DNA of 64,000 bases from the NCBI RefSeq assembly GCF_018881755.1, contig NZ_JACVPS010000004.1:1-64000 (forward strand), written 5' to 3'. The first letter of the stretch is position 1. Each line of letters begins with the position of its first letter. Below the pieces are notes generated by a model. It was not told where the DNA came from, ran no database searches, and was given only the letters and a program-made list of their open reading frames with translations. Origin of the DNA: Polynucleobacter finlandensis. GTDB lineage: Bacteria; Pseudomonadota; Gammaproteobacteria; Burkholderiales; Burkholderiaceae. A program made the position numbers and the translations under genes. Shown piece by piece: positions 8,417 to 19,093 of this stretch.

Positions 8417-9316
8417 ATGAAAAAAGTATATGTCGAGCTAAATGGTGGGCTGGGCAATCAGATGTTTCAATATGCTACCGCACGAGCATTTTCACTTCGG
8501 ACTAAATCAGAACTAATTTTAGATTCTCACACGGGTTTTGCGCTTGATAGGCAATATCAACGTCAGTTTGAACTGGGTTTCTTACCCATTAAAGCACACA
8601 TAGCAACTTTTTTTGAGCGTTTTCCAAACTGGTTAAATCGAATACATAACAAAGTATTTGGAAATAGCACTCAATTAATAAAAAATTCGATTTATGGAAC
8701 ATTTATAGCTGAAACTGCACTGAAATACATCCCGGAGTTAGCCCACTACTCAATAAAAAAATCAGTATGGCTTATGGGGTATTGGCAATGCCCTATCTAT
8801 TTCCAAGATTATTCAGATTTACTTTATACCGAACTCATGCCGAGCACTCCTAATGATAAAAAGTTTATAGATTTAGGAAAAACCCTTCGGGAAACCGAAT
8901 CGGTAGCACTGGGAATACGCTTGTATGAGGAGAGTTCTGACCCAGCAGCTCATTCCCTGAATGGTCAAATGAAAACGGTTACTGAAATCAATAATGTAAT
9001 CTCTAAATTATTAATTTCTCAACCTAAAGCAATCTTTTTCGTTTTTTGTACACATCGATTTCCAATTTTGGAGCAATTAAATTTGCCAGAATCCACAGTT
9101 TTTCTCACCCATGATGATGGTTATGCGGGTTCTATTCATAGACTATGGTTGTTAGCGCAATGTAAGCATCATATTTTTACTAATAGCTCCTACTATTGGT
9201 GGGGTGCTTGGCTAAGTAAAGCAGTCCACAAATCTGGCAATACTCCGCAATTGATATTTGCTGCAGATAATTTTATAAATACGGATGGCCTTTGTTCTGT
9301 CTGGGAAAAATTTTAA
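8417..9316 (+). CDS. GT11 alpha-1,2-fucosyltransferase-like protein
   Basis: A 299-residue protein with the N-terminal GGLGNQMFQYA (10-20), GYWQ (121-124) and the C-terminal FTNSSYYWWGAWL (254-266) motifs diagnostic of glycosyltransferase family 11, which transfers L-fucose from GDP-fucose. The motif normally carrying H-x-R-R-x-D is degenerate here: GIRLYEE at 166-172 keeps only the first arginine. It may use a related acceptor or donor, or have reduced activity. The GDP-fucose genes gmd and fcl are present on the - strand at 27.5-29.6 kb, giving a plausible donor supply. Confidence 0.85.
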   Translation: MKKVYVELNGGLGNQMFQYATARAFSLRTKSELILDSHTGFALDRQYQRQFELGFLPIKAHIATFFERFPNWLNRIHNKVFGNSTQLIKNSIYGTFIAETALKYIPELAHYSIKKSVWLMGYWQCPIYFQDYSDLLYTELMPSTPNDKKFIDLGKTLRETESVALGIRLYEESSDPAAHSLNGQMKTVTEINNVISKLLISQPKAIFFVFCTHRFPILEQLNLPESTVFLTHDDGYAGSIHRLWLLAQCKHHIFTNSSYYWWGAWLSKAVHKSGNTPQLIFAADNFINTDGLCSVWEKF

Positions 9317-9403
9317 CGTGTTTTTATTCTCAGCTTTTAAGTTATCTCTCAATTTGCAAATGGCTTTGAGTAATTTACCGCCTATTCGAATCGGAGTAAG
9401 CCA

Positions 9404-10411
9404 ATGAATGGGCATCGCAATAGCATATCAAAAGACATTCCCCTCATTACGGTCATCATGTCAGTTTTTAATGGGAGTCAGTGGCTTTCAGAGTCTATTG
9501 AGAGCGTTCTCAAGCAAACTTTTTCTAAATTTGAATTTATTATTGTTGATGATGGAAGTACAGATAACTCCGTAGAAATAATCAAGCGATATCAATCTCA
9601 AGATTCTAGAATTCATCTGATTGTAAAGAATAATTCAGGATTAGCTGATTCTTTAAATCACGCAATTCAGATTGCACGTGGGCAATGGATCGCTCGCCTA
9701 GACGCAGATGATATCTGTGAACCAATGCGATTAGAAAAGCAGTTTATATTTAGTCAGCATAATCCGAGTATTGTTTTTATTGGCACTGGACACTCAGTAA
9801 TTAATAGTCAAGGGCAAGTTGAGGGTATTTATGACTACCCAACTAATCATGCGCAACTTTTAAGCAATCTTATCAATATAAGAAAGTATCCGGCCCATTC
9901 ATCTGCATTTTATAGGTCAGATGTAGTACGGTCGGTCGGTGGGTATCGGCCACGCATGAAGCGATCGCAAGATTGCGATTTATGGCTTCGATTATCAGAA
10001 ATGGGGCAATTGGCATCATTGAAGGAGCCACTTATTCGATTGCGTTATCACTCTGAGCAAATTTCCGATATTGGGGGAAGTAAGGGCCAATTTTTTTATT
10101 CCAGAATGGCAATGATTTCTTACTGGCTCAGAATTAGAGGTTTTACTGATCCGGTAAATGCTAACGATTCAAATTATGAGTTATTTATGCAATGGCTTGA
10201 TCTACAATTCAAAAAGCATGGTCTATATCAACTTCATGCGCATTACGCTCTTTTATATACCTTCCTTCAGAAGCCCTCATTCAGAAAATTTATATCATTA
10301 GCAACCAGCTCTTTTATGCATCCTATTTTTACAGTTGACCTCATTAAAAATAGAATTGCTGGCGATAAATCTATGGATAAAATCGCAAAAAAATGGTCTT
10401 CTACACAGTAA
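9404..10411 (+). CDS. family 2 glycosyltransferase
   Basis: A 335-residue GT-A enzyme. ITVIMSVFNG begins the Rossmann-like fold, VDDGSTD (48-54) binds the nucleotide and ARLDADD (97-103) is the DxD metal site. The QDCDLWLRL segment near residue 190 is a typical GT2 acceptor/catalytic motif. There is no membrane anchor, so it acts at the cytoplasmic face on the lipid-linked glycan. A good Shine-Dalgarno (GGAG) precedes ATG 9404. It probably adds one sugar of the repeat unit; which one cannot be said. Confidence 0.9.
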   Translation: MNGHRNSISKDIPLITVIMSVFNGSQWLSESIESVLKQTFSKFEFIIVDDGSTDNSVEIIKRYQSQDSRIHLIVKNNSGLADSLNHAIQIARGQWIARLDADDICEPMRLEKQFIFSQHNPSIVFIGTGHSVINSQGQVEGIYDYPTNHAQLLSNLINIRKYPAHSSAFYRSDVVRSVGGYRPRMKRSQDCDLWLRLSEMGQLASLKEPLIRLRYHSEQISDIGGSKGQFFYSRMAMISYWLRIRGFTDPVNANDSNYELFMQWLDLQFKKHGLYQLHAHYALLYTFLQKPSFRKFISLATSSFMHPIFTVDLIKNRIAGDKSMDKIAKKWSSTQ

Positions 10412-10492
10412 AATTTCTGAGTGTTTTGAACAATCCCTGGGTCATTTTATATAAATTGCTGGGTAAACGGATAATTTGAGATAATTGGCTTT

Positions 10493-12358
10493 ATGTGCGC
10501 CATTGTCGGAATAATATCTAGTGCCCCTCAAACTCAGCGTGATTGGCTGTCTATTGGCCGTGATGCTATGACGCATCGCGGTCCAGATGATGCGGGTGAG
10601 TGGTGGTCTGCAGATACTCGAGTGGGTTTTGCGCACCGGCGTTTATCTATTATTGATTTATCCCCAGCTGGGCACCAGCCTATGCATGATATTTCAGGCT
10701 TGCTCTCCATCGTTTTTAATGGGGAAATTTATAACTTCTCAGAACTTCATGAGCAATTGCTTGCTATAGGCCATAGATTTAATTCTCACTCTGATACTGA
10801 AGTAATTTTGGCTGCTTATCGTGAATGGGGGGTAGAGTGCCTAGCTCGGTTAAATGGCATGTTTGCATTTGCGATTTATGATCAAGAGAAGCAAACTGTA
10901 TTTTTAGCTCGTGATCGTGTTGGCGAAAAACCCTTCTTTTATCACCACAAAGATGGTGAGTTGCGTTTTAGCTCTGAATTGAAAGGCCTTTTGGCTGATC
11001 CGTCTTTGCCAAGGCAGATAGATTTGGAATCGTTGGACTGTTATTTGGCTATGGGATATGTACCGGGGGAGCTTTGCATACTTCACGGATTTAAAAAATT
11101 ACCGCCTGCACATGCAATATTGTTCGATATTAAAACTGGTCTACATCATAAGTGGCGCTACTGGGAATTACCCGAAGTAAATTTCTTAAGCGCTAATGGC
11201 GTGGATGAGTTAGCCTTACTAAATGAGTTGGAAGGTTTATTGGAGGATTCAGTACGTCGCCAGATGGTGGCAGATGTACCCGTGGGAGTTTTACTTAGTG
11301 GTGGCGTTGACTCTAGTTTGATAACTGCCATGGCTGTGCGGGCATCTGACAATGTCAAAACCTTCACAGTCGGGTTTCCTGGCCATAAAAAGCTGGATGA
11401 GTCTGAACACGCACGCTTGATAGCTCGGCATTTTGGTACCCAACATACTGAGTTAGTGGCTCATCCTGCATCAGCAGACTTATTGCCGCGTTTAGCGCAT
11501 CAATTTGACGAGCCTATGGCCGACTCCTCTATGATTCCAACCTTTTTGGTTAGTCAGTTAGTACGAGAGCATTGTTCAGTAGTACTCGGTGGAGATGGGG
11601 GAGATGAGTTATTTGGGGGCTATGGGCACTATAGCCGTCTAAAATGGCTTGAAAAAAAAATGGGGCCAATTCCATACCCCTTGCGCAAAGGAATATCTTT
11701 TGCTGCTGGCAAGATATTGCCTACTGGTTTTAAGGGACGGAATTGGCTGCAAGGTTTGGCAGTGGATTTAAAGAGTGGTTTGCCGCTCATTGCTTCTTTC
11801 TTTGATACTTCTATGAGAAAGCGTTTATTAGGCAATCGGGGTAATTGCACTCAATTCGCTGAAAGAATTAATAAAGACCGATGCCCTTTAAATACAGATT
11901 TAGTCCAACGATCTACTAGAATGGATTTTCAGAATTATTTGCCAGAAGATATCTTAGTTAAGGTTGATCGAGCTAGTATGATGAATTCACTTGAAGTACG
12001 CGCGCCCTTACTTGATGTCCGTTTAATTGAGTTTGCGTTTGGAAAAGTTCCAGAGTACTTAAAAGCCACTTTAGGTGAGAGAAAAATATTGCTCAAGCGG
12101 CTCACTGAACGTTTATTACCATCTGAGTTTGATCGCCAAAGAAAGCAAGGGTTTTCCATTCCACTTGCTGAGTGGTTAAAAACAGGTCCATTTCGGACAT
12201 TATTTTATGAGGTTTTGTGCGATCCTCAATGTATTTTTGATAAAGCCACAGTAGAAGAGTTACTACGCAATCAGGACAAGGGCTATAGTAATGGCGAGCG
12301 CTTATTTGCTTTAGTATTATTTGAATTATGGCGAAGAGAATACGCAGTCACTTTTTAA
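10493..12358 (+). CDS. asnB: asparagine synthase (glutamine-hydrolysing) homologue
   Basis: A 621-residue two-domain enzyme. The mature N-terminal nucleophile is Cys2 (MCAIVGI) of the glutaminase domain (to about residue 200). SGGVDSS (269-275) is the ATP-pyrophosphatase loop of the synthetase domain. Length fits the AsnB family. In polysaccharide loci these homologues can amidate uronic acids, as WbpS-type proteins do beside UDP-GalNAcA genes. The TviB/TviC pair just downstream makes that role attractive here, though ordinary asparagine synthesis is not excluded. It is followed after 18 bp by a methyltransferase with a GTG start and is probably co-transcribed with it. Confidence 0.85.
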   Translation: MCAIVGIISSAPQTQRDWLSIGRDAMTHRGPDDAGEWWSADTRVGFAHRRLSIIDLSPAGHQPMHDISGLLSIVFNGEIYNFSELHEQLLAIGHRFNSHSDTEVILAAYREWGVECLARLNGMFAFAIYDQEKQTVFLARDRVGEKPFFYHHKDGELRFSSELKGLLADPSLPRQIDLESLDCYLAMGYVPGELCILHGFKKLPPAHAILFDIKTGLHHKWRYWELPEVNFLSANGVDELALLNELEGLLEDSVRRQMVADVPVGVLLSGGVDSSLITAMAVRASDNVKTFTVGFPGHKKLDESEHARLIARHFGTQHTELVAHPASADLLPRLAHQFDEPMADSSMIPTFLVSQLVREHCSVVLGGDGGDELFGGYGHYSRLKWLEKKMGPIPYPLRKGISFAAGKILPTGFKGRNWLQGLAVDLKSGLPLIASFFDTSMRKRLLGNRGNCTQFAERINKDRCPLNTDLVQRSTRMDFQNYLPEDILVKVDRASMMNSLEVRAPLLDVRLIEFAFGKVPEYLKATLGERKILLKRLTERLLPSEFDRQRKQGFSIPLAEWLKTGPFRTLFYEVLCDPQCIFDKATVEELLRNQDKGYSNGERLFALVLFELWRREYAVTF

Positions 12359-12376
12359 AAATACCGGAGATCTTTT

Positions 12377-13390
12377 GTGAAAGCAGAATTATTAGAGTTG
12401 TTGCGCTGTCCAAAAACAGGGCAGCTATTAACTATCGAATCTAATGACACATTTGATGGGGAAATTTATAGCGGTATGCTTGTATCTGAGGATGGAGTAA
12501 ATCGGTATCCCATCGTAAATAACATTCCGCGTTTTGTGAATCCATTAAATTATGCTGATAACTTCGGGGCACAATGGAATATGTTTCGCAGGACACAACT
12601 CGATAGCTACTCAGGCGCTCCAATTTCCTCAGATCGATTTTGGTTGGCTACCAACTGGAAGCCAGATAATCTAAGGGGGCAATGGATACTAGATGTAGGT
12701 TGTGGAGCAGGACGTTTTGCTGAAGTTGCATTAAATGCGGGGGCTAAGGTTGTTGCCTTAGATTACTCTAGTGCAGTTGATGCTTGCTATGCAAACTTGA
12801 AAAATCATCCAAATCTTCATGTAGTGCAAGGTGATATTTATGCGCTTCCGTTTGGGGATAGTATTTTCCCTTTTATTTATTCTTTAGGGGTACTTCAGCA
12901 TACTCCCGATGTTGCTAAAGCGTTTGCCTCTTTACCCGCTAAATTGAGTCCCGGAGGGAAGTTATGTGTGGATTATTATTGGAAGCGATTGAGGACTCTA
13001 TTAAACGCAAAGTACCTCTTTCGTCCTTTCACAAAAAGAATGGATCACCAAAAACTATTTAAATTCTTACAACCCAAGATTCCTACTTTGCTAATGATAA
13101 GTCGAGGGCTTGGAGCCGTGCCAATATTAGGTAAAGGTCTCAAACGATTGGTTCCAGTTGCGGACTATGTCGGTATTTTTCCACTTACTAAAATGCAACT
13201 CGAAGAATGGGCGCTATTAGATACATTTGATGCCCTAGGACCTCAATATGATAGCCCGCAAACTTTTGCAGCAGTGAAAAGAGGATTTGAAGAGGCAGGC
13301 TTGATTAATATTGAAGTGGGACACTGGGGGCACTTGGTGGGAAGAGGAAGCAAGCCTAATTTTAATAATTTTGCAGAAAAATATAGATAG
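12377..13390 (+). CDS. Trm112-domain plus class I methyltransferase
   Basis: A 337-residue protein that starts with GTG behind a GGAGA Shine-Dalgarno. Residues 1-54 resemble a Trm112/UPF0434 mini-domain (LRCPKTG at 9-15, [11 protein letters not shown] at 44-54), fused to a SAM-dependent methyltransferase with [11 protein letters not shown] at 104-114 and a [10 protein letters not shown] post-motif. This fused form is frequent in glycan loci. There are no membrane segments. It follows asnB closely and precedes tviB by 10 bp, so it is part of a long + strand operon to about 25 kb. The acceptor is unknown. Confidence 0.8.
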   Translation: MKAELLELLRCPKTGQLLTIESNDTFDGEIYSGMLVSEDGVNRYPIVNNIPRFVNPLNYADNFGAQWNMFRRTQLDSYSGAPISSDRFWLATNWKPDNLRGQWILDVGCGAGRFAEVALNAGAKVVALDYSSAVDACYANLKNHPNLHVVQGDIYALPFGDSIFPFIYSLGVLQHTPDVAKAFASLPAKLSPGGKLCVDYYWKRLRTLLNAKYLFRPFTKRMDHQKLFKFLQPKIPTLLMISRGLGAVPILGKGLKRLVPVADYVGIFPLTKMQLEEWALLDTFDALGPQYDSPQTFAAVKRGFEEAGLINIEVGHWGHLVGRGSKPNFNNFAEKYR

Positions 13391-13400
13391 AGAAAAACTT

Positions 13401-14672
13401 ATGACTGCTAAATTAAAGTTGGCGATTATTGGGCTTGGATATGTTGGTTTGCCACTTGCAATTGAATTCGGCAAAAAAAGAAGTGTGATTGGATTTGATA
13501 TCAATAAAGATAGAATCCAAAATCTTAAGAACGGTAGAGACCATACTCTTGAAGCGAGTAAAGAAGATTTAGCTACTTCAAAGCATTTAATATTTACTGA
13601 TAATGTAGATAAGCTAAAAAATTGCAACTGTTATATTGTCACGGTCCCCACCCCTATAGATCAACATAAGCGTCCTGACCTTACTCCCCTAATTGGTGCG
13701 TCCACCCTTATTGGTAAATTATTAAAAGCGGGCGATATTGTTATCTATGAATCAACCGTTTACCCGGGAGCAACGGAAGAAGATTGCGTCCCAATTTTAG
13801 AGGATTATTCAGGCTTAAAATTTAACCAAGATTTCTTTGTAGGTTATTCACCAGAGCGCATTAACCCAGGTGATAAAGAACATCGTCTTACCAATATTAA
13901 AAAAGTAACCTCCGGTTCAACACCAGAAATTGCTGAATTGATTGATGCTCTGTATAACGAAATTATTACTGCAGGAACTCATCCGGCCCCTAGTATAAAA
14001 GTGGCTGAGGCAGCTAAAGTCATTGAAAATACCCAGCGAGACATTAATATTGCCCTAATTAATGAATTAGCACTGATTTTCAATAGGATGGGTATAGATA
14101 CTGAAGCTGTTTTAGAGGCAGCTGGAAGCAAATGGAATTTTTTACCATTTCGCCCAGGATTAGTTGGAGGGCATTGCATTGGCGTTGACCCATATTATCT
14201 TACTCATAAAGCTCAATCCTTGGGCTACCATCCGGAAATCATTTTGGCTGGTCGTCGTCTAAATGACGAAATGGGGGCGTATGCAGCAAGGGTTTTAGTG
14301 AAATCGATGATTAAGCGCTTAATCCCAATCAAGGGAGCAAGAGTATTGGTAATGGGGCTAACGTTTAAAGAAAACTGTCCTGATCTTAGAAACACTCGAG
14401 TGGTAGATATCATTAGCGAATTGCAGGATTATGATTGTATGGTAGATATTTATGACCCATGGGCGAATCCCACGGAGGCGAAAGAGGAGTACAACATTTC
14501 ACTTGTGGAAACACCAAGAACTAATACCTATGACGGAATTATTCTTGCTGTAAACCATAAGCAATTTAAAGATATGGGTATTAATAAAATTCGAAAATTA
14601 GGTGCGAAAAATCATGTTTTGTATGACTTAAAATATATTTTTCCTGCGAATCTAACTGATCTTCGTTTGTGA
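13401..14672 (+). CDS. tviB: UDP-N-acetyl-hexosamine 6-dehydrogenase (TviB/WbpO type)
   Basis: A 423-residue nucleotide-sugar dehydrogenase that oxidises the C6 hydroxyl of UDP-GlcNAc or UDP-GalNAc to the uronate with two NAD+. GLGYVG (11-16) is the cofactor site; the catalytic cysteine is C259 in [11 protein letters not shown] (256-266). [14 protein letters not shown] (116-129) marks the TviB/WbpO branch rather than UDP-glucose dehydrogenase. I start at ATG 13401; an in-frame upstream extension from 13311 overlaps the previous gene and lacks family resemblance. With the adjacent TviC-like epimerase it should supply UDP-GalNAcA. Confidence 0.9.
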   Translation: MTAKLKLAIIGLGYVGLPLAIEFGKKRSVIGFDINKDRIQNLKNGRDHTLEASKEDLATSKHLIFTDNVDKLKNCNCYIVTVPTPIDQHKRPDLTPLIGASTLIGKLLKAGDIVIYESTVYPGATEEDCVPILEDYSGLKFNQDFFVGYSPERINPGDKEHRLTNIKKVTSGSTPEIAELIDALYNEIITAGTHPAPSIKVAEAAKVIENTQRDINIALINELALIFNRMGIDTEAVLEAAGSKWNFLPFRPGLVGGHCIGVDPYYLTHKAQSLGYHPEIILAGRRLNDEMGAYAARVLVKSMIKRLIPIKGARVLVMGLTFKENCPDLRNTRVVDIISELQDYDCMVDIYDPWANPTEAKEEYNISLVETPRTNTYDGIILAVNHKQFKDMGINKIRKLGAKNHVLYDLKYIFPANLTDLRL

Positions 14673-14679
14673 GTATCTG

Positions 14680-15717
14680 ATGCCAGCATTCGATAATCTT
14701 CAAATAAAACTTTTAGCTAATCAGAAAATTTGGTTGATTACAGGTGTTGCAGGCTTCATAGGAAGTAATCTTTTAGAAAAATTACTTAGGCTAAATCAGC
14801 AGGTAATTGGAATTGATAATTTTTCAACGGGTAAACAGCGAAATTTAGATGAAGTACAGGCCTTGGTAAACCCTAATCAGTGGGCAAATTTCAATTTTTT
14901 TGTTGGCGATATTCGGAATTTAGATGATTGTAGGAAAGCTTGTGATGGGGTGAATTACGTCTTGCACCAAGCTGCTTTAGGCTCAGTTCCAAGAAGCCTA
15001 GCAGATCCTATTGCTACTAATGCAAGTAATATTGACGGATTTCTAAATATGTTAATTGCATCTAAAGATGCAAATGTTAATTCGTTTGTCTATGCAGCCA
15101 GTAGCTCTACTTATGGCGATCACCCAGCCTTACCAAAGGTAGAAGAAAATATTGGCAAACCGCTTTCTCCGTACGCTGTTACAAAACTTGTAAACGAGCT
15201 ATATGCTGAAATTTTTGCAAGATGTTATGGATTTGATACTATCGGTTTAAGGTACTTTAATATTTTTGGAAAACGACAAGATGCTGAGGGTGCTTATGCT
15301 GCAGTCATCCCAAAATGGACCGCCGCCATGCTTAGAGGCGATGATATTTTTATCAATGGAGATGGTGAAACAAGTAGGGATTTTTGCTATGTTGATAATG
15401 CTGTTCAGGCTAATCTATTGGCTGCTACATCAGTAACTAATAGCGCAAGAAATCAAATTTATAATGTAGCACTAAATAATAGAACTTCTTTAAATAAATT
15501 ATATGGGCTCATTAAAGAGACTTTACAGTTGCATTGCGAGCTTCCATCTTCGAAATTAATTTATCGCGATTTTAGATCTGGAGATGTTCGACATTCTCAG
15601 GCAGATATTAGCAAGGCGCAAAAATTGCTAGGGTATTCCCCACTCTTTTCGATAGATAAGGGACTTAAGGCTGCAATGCCTTGGTATATCAATGAAGTTG
15701 TCAAACGTGACAATTAA
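14680..15717 (+). CDS. tviC: UDP-N-acetylglucosamine(uronate) 4-epimerase (WbpP/TviC type)
   Basis: A 345-residue SDR with a roughly 17-residue N-terminal extension before the Rossmann motif TGVAGFIGS (G22-G25-G28), as in WbpP and TviC. Catalytic residues are SSS at 141-143 and Y165-K169 (YAVTK). [10 protein letters not shown] (97-106) is the typical family signature. It interconverts UDP-GlcNAc/UDP-GalNAc or their uronates. It starts 7 bp after tviB, and its 3' end overlaps the next gene by 26 bp, a tight operon arrangement. Confidence 0.9.
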   Translation: MPAFDNLQIKLLANQKIWLITGVAGFIGSNLLEKLLRLNQQVIGIDNFSTGKQRNLDEVQALVNPNQWANFNFFVGDIRNLDDCRKACDGVNYVLHQAALGSVPRSLADPIATNASNIDGFLNMLIASKDANVNSFVYAASSSTYGDHPALPKVEENIGKPLSPYAVTKLVNELYAEIFARCYGFDTIGLRYFNIFGKRQDAEGAYAAVIPKWTAAMLRGDDIFINGDGETSRDFCYVDNAVQANLLAATSVTNSARNQIYNVALNNRTSLNKLYGLIKETLQLHCELPSSKLIYRDFRSGDVRHSQADISKAQKLLGYSPLFSIDKGLKAAMPWYINEVVKRDN

Positions 15718-16876
15718 AAAAAATATTAAAGTTGGAATTGATGCTGCAAACTTACGTGGCGGAGGTGGCGTAACTCATTTGGTGGAGTTGCTTAGGGCGA
15801 CAGAGCCAGATGTAATGGGTATAGAAGGTATTATAGTTTGGGGTGGAACTGTAACCCTCAATCTCATTGACGATCGTCCATGGATAAAGAAATGTTTCAT
15901 TGCCGAGTTAGATCGCGGTCTACTGCGGCGTACTATTTGGCAACGATTCTCTTTATCGAAAGTAGCTCGTCAAGAAAATTGCGACGTTCTGTTTGTTCCT
16001 GGCGGAAGTTACGCTGGAAGTTTTAGCCCAATGGTGACTATGAGTAGGAATTTACTTCCATTTGAAACAAAAGAATTGGGGCGATATGGATTATCATTTT
16101 CAACTATTAAGCTTTTGATATTAAGATGCACGCAATCGTATTCGTATAAACATGCTCAAGCTGTCATTTTTTTAACTAAATATGCATTCAAGGTTGTAAG
16201 TAATTGGACCGGAACAATTAAAGGCTTAACATGCGTTATTCCTCATGGCCTCAACCCCCGGTTTTTTAACCCCCCTAAATTACAGCGTCATATCAGTAAT
16301 TATGGAATTGCAAATCCTTACCGCATAATTTATGTGTCCACTATAGATCAATATAAACATCAATGGCACGTTATTGAGGCCATAGATTCATTGCGAAAAT
16401 CAGGTATGCATATAGCATTAGATTTAATTGGATCTTATTACCCCCCAGCATTAAAACGATTAAAATCATCCATCGCACAGTATGACCCCCAAGGTAACTG
16501 GGTTAGTTATCTTGAGTCTGTTCCATTTAATGATTTGCATAGCTATTATTCACATGCAGATCTAGGGCTATTTGCATCTAGTTGCGAGAATATGCCAAAT
16601 ATTCTATTGGAAACTATGGCCTCTGGCCTGCCCATTGCTGCTTCTAATAGAGGCCCTATGCCAGAAATTCTTGGATCTGCTGGTGTCTATTTTGATCCTG
16701 AGAAGCCTAGTGAGATAGCCCGAGCGTTATCCGAATTAATTAATTCCCCTCATTTAAGGGCTGATTTATCCAAGGCAAGTTATGATTGTGCAATTAAATA
16801 TTCATGGCATCTATGCGCAAGAAAAACATATCAATTTATGATTGATGTAACACAGGGATATAAAGGAACTACTTAA
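15692..16876 (+). CDS. family 4-like GT-B glycosyltransferase
   Basis: A 394-residue GT-B enzyme. [14 protein letters not shown] (211-224) opens the C-terminal Rossmann domain and E299-(x7)-E307 ([15 protein letters not shown]) is the retaining GT4 donor-binding motif. The N-terminal domain includes a GGGG loop (23-26) for acceptor binding. Its start overlaps tviC by 26 bp and its stop shares a base with the start of fnlA (TAATG), pointing to translational coupling. It likely adds a sugar made by the flanking enzymes, such as GalNAcA; the specific donor is inferred only from proximity. Confidence 0.85.
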   Translation: MKLSNVTIKKNIKVGIDAANLRGGGGVTHLVELLRATEPDVMGIEGIIVWGGTVTLNLIDDRPWIKKCFIAELDRGLLRRTIWQRFSLSKVARQENCDVLFVPGGSYAGSFSPMVTMSRNLLPFETKELGRYGLSFSTIKLLILRCTQSYSYKHAQAVIFLTKYAFKVVSNWTGTIKGLTCVIPHGLNPRFFNPPKLQRHISNYGIANPYRIIYVSTIDQYKHQWHVIEAIDSLRKSGMHIALDLIGSYYPPALKRLKSSIAQYDPQGNWVSYLESVPFNDLHSYYSHADLGLFASSCENMPNILLETMASGLPIAASNRGPMPEILGSAGVYFDPEKPSEIARALSELINSPHLRADLSKASYDCAIKYSWHLCARKTYQFMIDVTQGYKGTT

Positions 16877-17904
16877 TGTTTTCTAATAAAACATTGCTTA
16901 TTACAGGTGGCACTGGATCATTTGGAAATGCTATATTAAATCGTTTTTTACATACTAATATAGGCGAAATTCGAATCTTTAGCCGGGATGAAAAAAAACA
17001 AGATGATATGCGTAAAAAATACAGTAGCCCAAAATTAAAATTCTATATTGGCGATGTGCGTGATGTTGAGAGCATACGAACTGCTATGCGTGGTGTTGAT
17101 TTTGTTTTTCATGCAGCAGCCCTTAAGCAGGTTCCTTCTTGTGAGTTCTATCCACTACAGGCTGTGAAAACAAATATCTTAGGCACTGAGAATGTATTAG
17201 AGACTGCAATTGAAAATCAAGTGCAACGAGTTATTTGTTTAAGTACCGATAAGGCCGTATATCCAATTAATGCAATGGGTATTAGTAAGGCTATGATGGA
17301 AAAGGTTGCTGTGGCAAAGGCTCGCGAGAGTAAGAATACGACTATATGTGTCACTCGCTACGGAAATGTGATGGCCTCCCGCGGATCAGTAATACCTTTG
17401 TTTGTAGAGCAGATACATGCTGGAAAACCTCTGACCATTACCGACCCTAATATGACTCGCTTCATGATGACTCTGGATGATGCGGTAGATTTGGTTTTAT
17501 TTGCATATGAACATGGTCAATCTGGCGAAATTTTTGTTCAAAAAGCTCCGGCAGTATCAATTAAGGTTTTAGCGAATGCTTTGACAGATTTACTAGGGTT
17601 GCCTAATCATCAGCTTGATATCATGGGTACGCGTCATGGTGAAAAGCAATTTGAAACACTGTTAAGTCGCGAGGAAATGGTTGCGGCCGAGGATTTAGGT
17701 AATTATTTTAGAGTGCCGCCAGATTTGCGCGATCTAAATTATGGCAAGTATGTCGAGCAAGGAGAAATCCAAATCTCTGAAGCAATGGATTACAACTCAA
17801 ATAATACAATTCAGTTAGATGCTAGTGGCATGAAGTCTTTATTAATGAAGTTAAATTATATGCAGTCAATTACGCGCGGCGAAAATGCTTTAGCAGAGGA
17901 GTAA
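16876..17904 (+). CDS. fnlA: UDP-GlcNAc C4,6-dehydratase/C5-epimerase (FnlA/WbjB/CapE)
   Basis: A 342-residue short-form dehydratase, the first step of UDP-N-acetyl-L-fucosamine synthesis. The NADP-binding GGTGSFG is at 11-17, STDKA at 123-127, and the catalytic tyrosine position is methionine (M134-GIS-K138), the SMK signature of the FlaA1/WbjB/CapE subclass. There are no membrane segments, unlike the long WbpM protein at 23.1 kb. It is immediately followed by fnlB and fnlC, completing the pathway. Confidence 0.92.
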   Translation: MFSNKTLLITGGTGSFGNAILNRFLHTNIGEIRIFSRDEKKQDDMRKKYSSPKLKFYIGDVRDVESIRTAMRGVDFVFHAAALKQVPSCEFYPLQAVKTNILGTENVLETAIENQVQRVICLSTDKAVYPINAMGISKAMMEKVAVAKARESKNTTICVTRYGNVMASRGSVIPLFVEQIHAGKPLTITDPNMTRFMMTLDDAVDLVLFAYEHGQSGEIFVQKAPAVSIKVLANALTDLLGLPNHQLDIMGTRHGEKQFETLLSREEMVAAEDLGNYFRVPPDLRDLNYGKYVEQGEIQISEAMDYNSNNTIQLDASGMKSLLMKLNYMQSITRGENALAEE

Positions 17905-17913
17905 GGACGAATT

Positions 17914-19041
17914 ATGCGAGTATTGATTACAGGTGCCGACGGATTTATTGGCAAAAACCTTTGCCAATATTTTGTAGAACGTTCAGATATTCAGGTTATC
18001 CGTTTTACTCGTGAAAATAGCCTCGATGAATTGCCCAAGTTATTACAAAATATCGATTTTATTTTTCATTTAGCCGGTGTAAATCGACCTCTCGATGACC
18101 AAGAATTTATTGCTGGCAATATTGATTTCACTCAAAAATTATGCGGGGCATTGGCTAATGAAGTTCAATTTTCTGGCCGTAAAATTCCCATTATCTTTAG
18201 TTCATCTGCTCAAGCCACTGTGACTAATGCTTACGGCGAAAGTAAAAAAGGTGCTGAAAATTTCTTAGTAAAATTGCATCAGGATTATGGGATACCCGTT
18301 TATATATATCGCCTGCCCAATGTGTTCGGCAAGTGGTGTAAGCCTAATTATAATTCAGTAGTTGCAACCTTTTGCCATAATATTGCTCGGGGATTACCAG
18401 TTCAAGTGAATGACGCATCCGTACAACTTACCTTGGTATACATAGATGATGTGATTGATTCTTTTGTACAACTATTGGATAGTAATAATGTGATTACCTA
18501 TAGTGAGATCTATGTTGAGATTTCACCAAGCTATAGCATTTCAGTTGGTGAGTTAGCAAACTTGATTCAAGTGTTTAAAGAGAGCAGATCTACTCTCAAA
18601 ATAGAGCGCGTTGGCATGGGCCTAGTAAGGGCTTTATATTCCACTTATATGAGCTATCTCCCTCCCGCATCTTTTTCATATGAAGCCCCAAAATATGCTG
18701 ATTCGCGCGGAGCTTTTGTGGAGATGATTAAGACTTTAGATTCGGGGCAAGTATCCTACTTTACTTCCATTCCCGGCGTTACTCGAGGAGGCCACTACCA
18801 CCATAGTAAATCTGAAAAATTTCTGGTAATTCAGGGTGCGGCTTTATTTAGATTCCGTAATATACAAACTACAGAGTTCTATGAAATTACAACTCATGGT
18901 GGTGAGGGTGTGATTGTAGAAACCGTCCCGGGTTGGACGCATGATGTAACCAATATTGGTATTGATGTGTTAATTTGTGCTATTTGGGCTAATGAAAATT
19001 TTGATCGGTCTAGGCCAGATACTTTTACGTGCGCTATTTAA
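17914..19041 (+). CDS. fnlB: bifunctional epimerase/reductase with C-terminal cupin (FnlB/WbjC/CapF)
   Basis: A 375-residue two-domain enzyme. The N-terminal SDR (about 1-245, GADGFIG near 7-13, YGESK near 110) is the NADPH reductase. The C-terminal cupin (about 255-375, with GGHYHHSKSEKF carrying metal-binding histidines) is the C3-epimerase. Together they convert the FnlA product to UDP-6-deoxy-L-talosamine derivatives. It lies 9 bp after fnlA with an AAGGA ribosome-binding site. The length and fused cupin are specific to CapF-like proteins. Confidence 0.92.
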   Translation: MRVLITGADGFIGKNLCQYFVERSDIQVIRFTRENSLDELPKLLQNIDFIFHLAGVNRPLDDQEFIAGNIDFTQKLCGALANEVQFSGRKIPIIFSSSAQATVTNAYGESKKGAENFLVKLHQDYGIPVYIYRLPNVFGKWCKPNYNSVVATFCHNIARGLPVQVNDASVQLTLVYIDDVIDSFVQLLDSNNVITYSEIYVEISPSYSISVGELANLIQVFKESRSTLKIERVGMGLVRALYSTYMSYLPPASFSYEAPKYADSRGAFVEMIKTLDSGQVSYFTSIPGVTRGGHYHHSKSEKFLVIQGAALFRFRNIQTTEFYEITTHGGEGVIVETVPGWTHDVTNIGIDVLICAIWANENFDRSRPDTFTCAI

Positions 19042-19093
19042 GAGAATTATAAAAGTATCAATTACGTAGTTTACAGACATAATATTGTTAATA

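Noticed and set aside
13311..13400. Longer N-terminus of tviB
   Set aside because: The 30 extra residues overlap the preceding methyltransferase and do not resemble the family, which begins just before the Rossmann motif.
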